Origin: an uncultured Eubacteriales bacterium
GTDB lineage: Bacteria; Bacillota; Clostridia; Oscillospirales; CAG-382
Direction: 5' to 3'
Assembly: GCA_900548115.1 (NCBI GenBank)
Contig: URJL01000002.1
Span: 1-64,000 of the forward strand
Length of the DNA: 64,000 nucleotides
Below the pieces are notes generated by a model. It was not told the DNA's origin. It saw only the letters and a program-made list of their open reading frames with translations, and made no database searches. Below, in pieces: positions 43,848 through 50,514 of the stretch. Each line of letters begins with the position of its first letter. Position 1 is the first letter of the stretch. The translations under genes and the position numbers were made by a program.

Positions 43848-44779
43848 TGCGAAGCTCCTTTCAATACTTTTTCGGTCTGTTCGAAGATCTCTTCGATTAT
43901 GTCTTTACACGTCTGTTCGCGGTTTACCATGCCGCTGATCTGCCCCGCAAGAAAACAGCCGTTTTCGGGGTCGCCGTCGACAACGGCAGCACGCAGTGTG
44001 CCCACAGCCATCCGCTCCAGCTCTTCGTCCGATATCGACGAATACTCTGCCGCGAAATAGCGCTTCGAAAAGGGGGATTTCAGGCTGCGCACGGGGTGTC
44101 CGAGACGTTTTCCCGTAACAATCGTCGAGGTATCCTTCGCCTCCAAAACACGCTTCTTGTATTCCGCGCTGATTGAGCATTCAACCGCCGTCAAAAAGCG
44201 TGTTCCGAGCTGTACGCCGCATGCACCGAGCATAAGGCTTGCGGCGACACTTCTGCCGTCGTAAAGCCCGCCTGCCGCGATGACGGGAATGTTTACCGCG
44301 TCGCAAACCTGCGGAACAAGCGCCATGGTTGTAAGATCGCCGACATGCCCGCCCGATTCGCCGCCCTCGGCAATGACCGCGTCGGCGCCCGCGCGTGCGG
44401 CAAGCTTTGCCACGGCGCAGGAGGGAACGACGGGAATTACCTTAACGCCCGCTTCTTTCCACAGGGGAATATACTTTCCGGGCGTTCCCGCGCCCGTTGT
44501 GACGACGGGAACCTTTTTTTCGGCGACCAGTGCGGCAAGCTCCTCGACGTTTTTGCCGAGAAGCATAATGTTTACACCGAAAGGACGGTCGGTAAGGGTG
44601 CGGATCTTGTCGATCTCACCGGAGACTTTCGCGACGTCGCCGCTCGCCGCCGAGAGGATACCGAGTCCGCCCGCCTCCGATACGGCGGCGGCAAGCCGCG
44701 CATCGGAAATATGCGCCATGCCGCCTTGGAAAAGGGGATAGCGTATACCCAGCATATCACAAAGCTGTGTTTTTATCAT
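43835..44779 (-). CDS. fabK: Enoyl-ACP reductase II (FMN-dependent)
   Basis: A 314-residue flavoprotein of the FabK/nitronate monooxygenase group. YPLFQGGMAHISDARLAAAV starts the barrel, EGGESGGHVGDLTTM near 143 and AAGGLYDGRSVAASLMLGA near 178 bind FMN, and LGTRF follows. In this operon position it performs the last reduction of the elongation cycle instead of FabI. FabK enzymes are known to resist triclosan. Confidence 0.94.
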   Translation of the reverse strand: MIKTQLCDMLGIRYPLFQGGMAHISDARLAAAVSEAGGLGILSAASGDVAKVSGEIDKIRTLTDRPFGVNIMLLGKNVEELAALVAEKKVPVVTTGAGTPGKYIPLWKEAGVKVIPVVPSCAVAKLAARAGADAVIAEGGESGGHVGDLTTMALVPQVCDAVNIPVIAAGGLYDGRSVAASLMLGACGVQLGTRFLTAVECSISAEYKKRVLEAKDTSTIVTGKRLGHPVRSLKSPFSKRYFAAEYSSISDEELERMAVGTLRAAVVDGDPENGCFLAGQISGMVNREQTCKDIIEEIFEQTEKVLKGASQWVK

Positions 44780-44809
44780 AACGACCCTCCCATAATTGTT
44801 TTTGAAAAA

Positions 44810-45037
44810 TTACTTGTCGGCAAGCTTCTTGTCGATGTATTCGACCAGTTCTTTTACCGAGTGACCCATTTCGGCTGCCTGAATTTCGATGCCGAATTCG
44901 TCTTCCATTTCCATAAGAATCTCAACGGCGTCGAGCGAATCGATTCCGAGATCTTCAAATGTGCTGTCATCGCGGATGGTATCCAGGTCGATTTCGAGAT
45001 GAGCGGCAAGCAGTTCTTTTACTTTTTCGTTTGTCAT
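44810..45037 (-). CDS. acpP: Acyl carrier protein
   Basis: A 75-residue acidic carrier. The phosphopantetheine Ser is in DLGIDSLDAVEILME (about residue 34). GGAGG precedes the ATG at 45037; five upstream in-frame codons overlap that site and are not used. Located between fabH and fabK. Confidence 0.96.
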   Translation of the reverse strand: MTNEKVKELLAAHLEIDLDTIRDDSTFEDLGIDSLDAVEILMEMEDEFGIEIQAAEMGHSVKELVEYIDKKLADK

Positions 45038-45095
45038 GATAATTTCCTCCAAAATGTCTGATGTTGTTTTTGTTTATTACCTATTAAACGGCGTT

Positions 45096-46049
45096 TTACC
45101 ACCGGATAACGCATGCTGCACTGGAAAGACCGCCGCCGAACGCGGCGAGGGCAAGGTTCATGCCTTCTTTCAGCTTGCCCGTTTCGGCAAGCTGTGCAAG
45201 CGCGATCGGAACACTTGCGGAAGAAGTGTTTCCGAGCAACTGCATATTGACAAAAAACTTTTCCATCGGCACTTTCAGCCGCTTCGAAGCATACTCAATA
45301 ATACGGACGTTCGCCTGGTGCGGAACAATGAAATCGATGTCCTCCATCGTAAGTCCCGCCGACGCGACGACCGACGAAATGTCGTGTACAATATGATTGA
45401 CGGCAAACTTAAAGGTCTCTTGCCCGTCCATGAAAATGACGGGCTTTTTATCTTCGCCTATATAGAACGGAGAGGTTCCGACAAAGGTCGGAATATCAAT
45501 GACCTCTCTGCCGCCTTCGGTGAACAGCATGGAGGAAAGATATCCATTGCCGGGGGATACGACGCAAGCGCCCGCCCCGTCGCCGAAGATGACGCAGGTA
45601 CTGCGATCGGTCCAATCGATGATCTTGCTTACGCGCTCGGAGCTGACAATCAGAATATTTCGGTACGTTCCGCGGCGCATAAAAGCGTCGGCGGTGTCGA
45701 GCGCAAACAAAAATCCACTGCAAGCCGAGCTTATGTCAAACGCGGGGCAGCTCGCGCCGAGCTCGCGCTCGACCAAAGCGGCAACGGTGGGGGACAGAGT
45801 CTCGCCCGTAATGGTCGAGGCGATAATGAGATCGATCTCCGACGGATCTACTCCCGCGTTGTCAAGCGCGTTTTTTGCCGCCTGTGCCGCCATAAAATGG
45901 GTCGTCTCATCGGTGCAGACCCTGCGCTCGTGAATTCCGACGCGCTGACGGATCCATTCGTCGTTTGTGTCCACCATGCCGGCAAGGTCGTCGTTTGTGA
46001 GGACTTTTTTCGGAAGATAATAGCCGGTTCCCTTGATTTTCAGTGACAT
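45096..46049 (-). CDS. fabH: 3-oxoacyl-ACP synthase III
   Basis: A 317-residue initiating condensing enzyme. The catalytic triad is visible: Cys in ISSACSGFLFAL (about 110), His in VPHQANVRIIEYA (about 243) and Asn in LGNTSSAS (about 273). AAGGGAG precedes the ATG at 46049. First gene of the operon; three copies of the tetR palindrome lie 15-120 nt upstream. Confidence 0.96.
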   Translation of the reverse strand: MSLKIKGTGYYLPKKVLTNDDLAGMVDTNDEWIRQRVGIHERRVCTDETTHFMAAQAAKNALDNAGVDPSEIDLIIASTITGETLSPTVAALVERELGASCPAFDISSACSGFLFALDTADAFMRRGTYRNILIVSSERVSKIIDWTDRSTCVIFGDGAGACVVSPGNGYLSSMLFTEGGREVIDIPTFVGTSPFYIGEDKKPVIFMDGQETFKFAVNHIVHDISSVVASAGLTMEDIDFIVPHQANVRIIEYASKRLKVPMEKFFVNMQLLGNTSSASVPIALAQLAETGKLKEGMNLALAAFGGGLSSAACVIRW

Positions 46050-46063
46050 GGGTTCTCCCTTCT

Positions 46064-46080
46064 CGGCACAGTGTGTGCTG
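46064..46080. promoter_or_regulatory. TetR-type operator, copy 1 (fabH-proximal)
   Basis: CGGCACA GTG TGTGCTG, matching the 17-bp palindrome CRGCACA-N3-TGTGCYG found at the tetR promoter. Centre at 46072, only 14 nt before the fabH start. Confidence 0.75.
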
Positions 46081-46106
46081 TAAAAAATCAATCGACGATC
46101 TCTCGT

Positions 46107-46123
46107 CGGCACACGGTGTGCTG
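46107..46123. promoter_or_regulatory. TetR-type operator, copy 2
   Basis: CGGCACA CGG TGTGCTG. Centre at 46115, 43 bp from copy 1, close to four helical turns. Confidence 0.75.
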
Positions 46124-46151
46124 TTAAAATCTTTGCGGCGTTTCCGCCGCA

Positions 46152-46168
46152 CGGCACACAGTGTGCCG
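46152..46168. promoter_or_regulatory. TetR-type operator, copy 3
   Basis: CGGCACA CAG TGTGCCG, the most symmetrical of the fabH copies (7-bp arms). Centre at 46160, 45 bp from copy 2. Confidence 0.75.
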
Positions 46169-46185
46169 AAGTGTTTTAATTTTTA

Positions 46186-46204
46186 CGGAGGACTTTCCTC
46201 CGTA
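46186..46204. other. Hairpin between tetR and the fab operators
   Basis: ACGGAGGA / TCCTCCGT with a 3-nt loop; the flanking T5 and A5 tracts extend the stem. No U-tract follows on either strand, so it is not a standard terminator. Two further stem-loops precede operator copies 2 and 1 on the minus strand. Confidence 0.5.
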
Positions 46205-46237
46205 AAAAATCAATTATTACAGTTTACTATAGGCGAA

Positions 46238-46828
46238 TCACCGTGCTTTTATGCCCTCTAAAAGGCACTCAAAGCCGGCTTTCAGACACTCGACCGCTTC
46301 GGTTTTCGAAAGTTTTCGCGAAACGGCGTCGGCATTTACGCCGCGGCAAATGCACCACGTGAAGTAGGCGAGCTGTTCGGAATTGATATCCTTGCGGACA
46401 ACGCCGAGTTCTTTTGCCTTATTAAGAATTTCCGTGATCCTGCCCGTCCACCAAAGACGGTTTTGCTCGGTGAGAGAGCTGTGTTCGAAAGAATACTGAC
46501 TGAACTGCCGCCACATGTCGTAGGTGTCGATCATGCATTTCACGACGACGTGCGTTGCATATTCGAAATAATCCATATCCTCGGGAACAGCCTTCAGATT
46601 TTCGCGCATCTTCAAGATCAGGTCGAGATAGACAGCCTGCAGCACCTCGTCGAGATTGTGAAACCGGTTGTAAAAAACACGGTTGCTGATGTTCATCTCG
46701 TTCAGGATTTTGCGGACCGTTATATACTGTGTGCCGAACTCTGTGACCAGCTTTGCCGTCGTGGCAATAATCTGCTCGGACATTTCATCCGAAATAAGAT
46801 CGGTTTCGGTCTTCTTTCCGTTTGCCAT
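46238..46828 (-). CDS. TetR-family regulator, probable control of the fab operon
   Basis: A 196-residue DNA-binding protein. The helix-turn-helix (YITVRKILNEMNISNRVFYN, about 37-56, then RFHNLDEVL) is typical of TetR; the C-terminal helices (about 80-190) should bind a small ligand, here perhaps an acyl-CoA or acyl-ACP. The open frame is longer, but GAGGAACGG fixes the ATG at 46828. The gene lies upstream of fabH on the same strand. One palindrome at its own promoter and three ahead of fabH indicate that it represses itself and the fab genes. No FapR or FabT gene is present here. Confidence 0.85.
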   Translation of the reverse strand: MANGKKTETDLISDEMSEQIIATTAKLVTEFGTQYITVRKILNEMNISNRVFYNRFHNLDEVLQAVYLDLILKMRENLKAVPEDMDYFEYATHVVVKCMIDTYDMWRQFSQYSFEHSSLTEQNRLWWTGRITEILNKAKELGVVRKDINSEQLAYFTWCICRGVNADAVSRKLSKTEAVECLKAGFECLLEGIKAR

Positions 46829-46846
46829 GTCCGTTCCTCGCTTTCT

Positions 46847-46863
46847 CAGCACACGATGTGCTG
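46847..46863. promoter_or_regulatory. TetR-type operator at the tetR promoter
   Basis: CAGCACA CGA TGTGCTG, perfect 7-bp arms. It begins 5 nt after the -10 box, covering the expected transcription start, a classic repressor position. Confidence 0.8.
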
Positions 46864-46868
46864 TGTAT

Positions 46869-46897
46869 AGGATACCAGTTTTTTTTACGTTTGTCAA
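46869..46897 (-). promoter_or_regulatory. Promoter of tetR
   Basis: Minus strand TTGACA (46897-46892), 17-nt spacer, TATCCT (46874-46869), next to the operator at 46847. Confidence 0.85.
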
Positions 46898-46998
46898 GGG
46901 CTTTTTGATTTTTTTGTTAAAAAAGTATCGTTTCGTATCTTTTTGGGCGTCTGTACAACAAAAATGCGGGAAAATGTTTCGGAATTGCAAGAACGCAC

Positions 46999-47027
46999 TT
47001 GACATTTTGCAAAAAAAATGCAATAAT
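46999..47027 (+). promoter_or_regulatory. Promoter of the RpiR-type regulator, with internal palindrome
   Basis: TTGACA (46999-47004), 17-nt spacer, AATAAT (47022-47027). A palindrome TTGCA-N7-TGCAA (47007-47023) lies between the two boxes, where an autoregulator would block the polymerase. Confidence 0.75.
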
Positions 47028-47063
47028 ATACGTTGACAGTGCAAAAACCGAGGTGCGAATTTT

Positions 47064-47921
47064 ATGAATTTAGATCTTGTCAAAGAGATTAAAGAACGAT
47101 ATCCCAAAATGTCCAAGAGCCATAAAGTGATCGCCGCCTTCATTTTGGAAAAGCCGGATGTTGCGGCTTATCTTACCGCAACGAAGCTCGGATGCGAGAC
47201 CGGCGTTTCGGAATCGACCGTCGTTCGGTTTGCCATTGAGCTCGGATATAAAGGCTATCCCGAAATGCAGCGCGCTCTCGTGAATCTCATTCGCACCAAC
47301 ATGACCTCGGTACAGCGCGTCGCCGCCGCCGACAGTATTATGGCGGGAAGCGACGTTTTGACAAAGGTAATGAACCAGGATTCGGAAAAGATCAAAATGA
47401 CGCTTGAAGAAGCCGACCGCGAGGATTTCACCCGCGCCGTCAAAATGATTTCCGAAGCCAAAAACGTCTATATGATCGGCGTACGCAGCGCCTCCATGCT
47501 CTCGGGCTTTTTCGCATATTACCTTAATATTATACTGAACAACGTGATCCTGCTCAACATGACCAGCGCAAGCGAAATGTTCGAACGGCTTATGCGCATC
47601 GGCGAAGGGGATGTTCTCATCGGAATTTCCTTTCCCCGCTATTCGAAGCGCACGCGCAACGCCATCGAATTTGCCCGCCGCCGCGGCGCGCACATTATTG
47701 CGCTGACCGACAGCGATTCATCGCCCATTGCCGCCAAAGCCGACTGTGCGCTTTTTGCCAAGAGCGATATGGCGTCGTTTGTCGATTCGCTGGTTGCACC
47801 GTTGAGCATCATCAACGCGCTCATCGTCGCTGTTTCCATGGAGAAAAAGGAACAACTGAGTGAAACATTACGTGAGCTTGAAAAGATCTGGGATGAATAC
47901 GATGTTTACGAAAAAGCCTGA
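47064..47921 (+). CDS. MurR/RpiR-family transcriptional regulator
   Basis: A 285-residue regulator: N-terminal HTH_6 domain (about 1-77; TGVSESTVVRFAIELGYKGY is the recognition part) and a C-terminal SIS sugar-phosphate-binding domain (about 115-250; YMIGVRSASMLSGFF, LIGISFPRYSKRTRNAIEFA, ALTDSDSSPIA). Such proteins sense phosphorylated sugars such as N-acetylmuramic acid 6-phosphate. No sugar gene adjoins it; the next genes are a flavoprotein and cmk. GAGGTGCG precedes the ATG. Confidence 0.92.
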   Translation: MNLDLVKEIKERYPKMSKSHKVIAAFILEKPDVAAYLTATKLGCETGVSESTVVRFAIELGYKGYPEMQRALVNLIRTNMTSVQRVAAADSIMAGSDVLTKVMNQDSEKIKMTLEEADREDFTRAVKMISEAKNVYMIGVRSASMLSGFFAYYLNIILNNVILLNMTSASEMFERLMRIGEGDVLIGISFPRYSKRTRNAIEFARRRGAHIIALTDSDSSPIAAKADCALFAKSDMASFVDSLVAPLSIINALIVAVSMEKKEQLSETLRELEKIWDEYDVYEKA

Positions 47922-49224
47922 CGAAAACCTTTCCGATTCGCTTTGCATAGTCGGCGGGGGAGCGGCAGGGCTCATGTGCGGCTGCATCGCGGCGGAATCG
48001 GGCGCAAAAGTCGTGATCTTCGAGCAAAACCGCTCGGAAAAGACGCTCGCCTCCGAAAAGGCGTTCGACAACGCGTATTTGGGCAAAAAGTTGCTCATTA
48101 CGGGCAAAGGACGCTGTAATTTAACCAATGCCTGCACACGCGAGGTGTTCATGAAGAACATTCCCCGCAACGCAAAATTTCTTTTCGGCGCCTACAGTGC
48201 GTTTCCGCCCGAAAAAGTCATGGAGTATTTTGAGTCGCACGGTCTTTCGCTTAAAGTCGAGCGCGGTGAGCGCGTCTTTCCGACCTCCGACAGAGCGCTG
48301 GATGTTCTGCGCACCTTAAAAGACATTCTCAGCCGCAACGGCGTTACGTTCATACGCACAAAAATTACCGATCTGCGCCGTGACGGCGAAGTTTTCTTCC
48401 TTGTTGGCGAAGATGGGACGATCTATCGCACGGAAAACGCCGTACTTGCGACCGGCGGACTTTCGTATCCCGTGACCGGTTCGACGGGCGACGGTTATCG
48501 GTTTGCCGAAAACCTTGGACACACAGTCGAAAAGCCCGTGCCAAGCCTTGTACCGTTAGTAAGCGGCGACGCTTTTTGCAAACGCCTTCAGGGGCTTTCG
48601 CTCCGTAACGTAACCTTAACGCTGAAAAATGCGGCAGGAAAAACCGTTTATTCCGAGCTCGGCGAGCTTTTGTTCACGCATTTCGGGCTTTCGGGACCTC
48701 TGGTGCTTTCGGCGTCGGCGCATATGGAAAAAATACCGTCCGATTACACGCTGTCGATCGATCTGAAGCCCGCTCTGGACGAGGGCACGCTCGATCACCG
48801 TATCGTGTCGGACTTTTCGAAAAATCCCAACCGCGCATACAAAAACGCGCTTTCCGAGCTTTTGCCGTCCAAACTGATTCCCGTTTTTGCCGAACGAAGC
48901 GGCATTGCGGGGGACAGGCAGGTAAACGGCATCACCAAAACGGAGCGCGCCGTCATTGTGCGACTTTTAAAAAACTTTACCGTATCGATCGCGGATTTTC
49001 GCCCCATTGACGAGGCGATCATAACGCGCGGCGGGGTGAGCGTAAAAGAAGTAAACCCCTCGACTATGGAATCAAAGCGTATAAGCGGGCTTTATTTTAT
49101 CGGAGAAATTCTCGACACCGACGGATATACCGGCGGCTTTAACCTGCAGATCGCCTTTTCAACCGCTTATCTTGCCGCCAAAGCGGCGGTCATGCGGCTA
49201 CAAAATCAAAACACGGAGAAATGA
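47902..49224 (+). CDS. FAD-dependent oxidoreductase, HI0933/aminoacetone-oxidase-like
   Basis: A 440-residue flavoprotein of the HI0933 family. The dinucleotide motif CIVGGGAAGLMCG lies at about residue 14, LLITGKGRCNLTNAC near 67, AVLATGGLSYPVTGSTGDGY near 190, and GEILDTDGYTGGFNLQIAF ends it, all hallmarks of the group. Its reaction is not established. It overlaps the regulator by 20 nt. Start choice is weak: ATG at 47902 or 47893, both with poor ribosome sites. It is part of the usual clostridial run toward cmk, plsC and ispH. Confidence 0.85.
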   Translation: MFTKKPDENLSDSLCIVGGGAAGLMCGCIAAESGAKVVIFEQNRSEKTLASEKAFDNAYLGKKLLITGKGRCNLTNACTREVFMKNIPRNAKFLFGAYSAFPPEKVMEYFESHGLSLKVERGERVFPTSDRALDVLRTLKDILSRNGVTFIRTKITDLRRDGEVFFLVGEDGTIYRTENAVLATGGLSYPVTGSTGDGYRFAENLGHTVEKPVPSLVPLVSGDAFCKRLQGLSLRNVTLTLKNAAGKTVYSELGELLFTHFGLSGPLVLSASAHMEKIPSDYTLSIDLKPALDEGTLDHRIVSDFSKNPNRAYKNALSELLPSKLIPVFAERSGIAGDRQVNGITKTERAVIVRLLKNFTVSIADFRPIDEAIITRGGVSVKEVNPSTMESKRISGLYFIGEILDTDGYTGGFNLQIAFSTAYLAAKAAVMRLQNQNTEK

Positions 49225-49228
49225 ATCT

Positions 49229-49900
49229 ATGTCCACCATCAACATCGCCATCGACGGTCCCTCCGGTTCGGGCAAAAGCACCCTTGCCAAGTCCCTTGCC
49301 GAAAAGCTCGGCTACGTCTATGTAGACACCGGCGCCATCTACCGCACGGTGGGTCTTTACGCCATGCAAAACGACATTGATCCGCATGATGAAGCGGCTC
49401 TTTCCGCCAGATTTTCGGATATCGACATACGACTTGTGTGGGACGGCGGAGGACAGAAGGTCTTTCTCGGGGGCAAAGATGTCTCGGAGGATATCCGCAC
49501 GCCGAAAGCTTCCATGTATGCCTCCGCCGTGTCGGCTCTTCCTGCCGTCCGCGCTTTTCTGCTCGATATGCAGCGAAAGATCGCCGACGAGAACAACGTC
49601 ATCATGGACGGACGCGATATCGGAACGGTCGTTTTGCCGAACGCCTGTGTCAAGATTTTTATGTCGGCGCACCCGGAAATCCGCGCAAAGCGCCGTTATA
49701 AAGAGCTTGTCTCAAAAGGAAAACAGGTTACATATGACGACGTATACCGCGATATGGTCGAGCGCGACAAAAACGACAGCACGCGTGCGTCGTGCCCCTG
49801 TGTCCCCGCCAAAGACGCCGTATTATTCGATAACAGTGCGCTTTCGCTTGAGGAAACTCTTTCGGAAGCATTAAAGATCATAGAAGGTAAAATGCAATGA
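49229..49900 (+). CDS. cmk: Cytidylate kinase
   Basis: A 223-residue kinase turning CMP/dCMP into the diphosphate. The P-loop GPSGSGKST is at about 9-17, YVDTGAIYRTVGLYA follows, and MDGRDIGTVVLPNA lies near 130; RRYKEL is the lid region. GGAG precedes the ATG. Its end overlaps plsC (ATGA). Confidence 0.95.
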   Translation: MSTINIAIDGPSGSGKSTLAKSLAEKLGYVYVDTGAIYRTVGLYAMQNDIDPHDEAALSARFSDIDIRLVWDGGGQKVFLGGKDVSEDIRTPKASMYASAVSALPAVRAFLLDMQRKIADENNVIMDGRDIGTVVLPNACVKIFMSAHPEIRAKRRYKELVSKGKQVTYDDVYRDMVERDKNDSTRASCPCVPAKDAVLFDNSALSLEETLSEALKIIEGKMQ

Positions 49901-50514
49901 AAGTCTATTCGTTTTGTCAGGCTTCGCTTGCCTTTATTATCCGATGTGTCTTTCGCATCAAGGTGATCGGAAAAGAAAACATGCCCGATCACGGACCGCT
50001 TATGGTCTGTGCCAATCACATGTCCATGTGGGATCCCGCCGTTATCGGCGCATGTCTTTCCAAAATTCAGGTACACTACATGGCGAAGGAAGAATTGTTT
50101 CATGTGCCGCTGTTCGGACGGTTTATCCGCGCGCTCGGCGCATATCCCGTTCAGCGCAACAACAACGACCTGCGCGCCATCAAGACGACCATTCAGCTTT
50201 TGAGAGACGGAAACTGCGTCGGCATTTTCCCGCAAGGAACGCGCTGCCGCGGCGTAGACCCGCGCACCAGTACCGTAAAAGGCGGAGCAGGTATGTGCGC
50301 CTATCACGCAAAATGCGATGTTCTTCCCGTTGCGGTCGTCAACAAAAAGCGCCGCATGACCTTTATGGCGCGAACCTTCATTGTGATCGGAAAACCTATT
50401 CCGTATGCCGATCTCGGCATTACCGAGGGAGATAAACAACAATTTGAAAGCGCTTCCCGTCTGATTTTCGATCGGATTTGCGACCTTTCCGATGAGTATT
50501 ACGCAAAACTATGA
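49897..50514 (+). CDS. plsC: 1-acyl-sn-glycerol-3-phosphate acyltransferase
   Basis: A 205-residue membrane-associated acyltransferase that makes phosphatidic acid from lysophosphatidate. Motif I is NHMSMWD (about 47-53). Motif III reads FPQGTR where the family usually has FPEGTR; Gln at this place is seen as a variant and should be noted for activity. The hydrophobic N-terminus probably binds the membrane. It overlaps both neighbours by 4 nt. Confidence 0.92.
   Translation: MKVYSFCQASLAFIIRCVFRIKVIGKENMPDHGPLMVCANHMSMWDPAVIGACLSKIQVHYMAKEELFHVPLFGRFIRALGAYPVQRNNNDLRAIKTTIQLLRDGNCVGIFPQGTRCRGVDPRTSTVKGGAGMCAYHAKCDVLPVAVVNKKRRMTFMARTFIVIGKPIPYADLGITEGDKQQFESASRLIFDRICDLSDEYYAKL

Noticed and set aside
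46186..46204. Terminator after tetR
   Set aside because: The hairpin lacks a U-tract on either strand; T and A tracts extend the stem.
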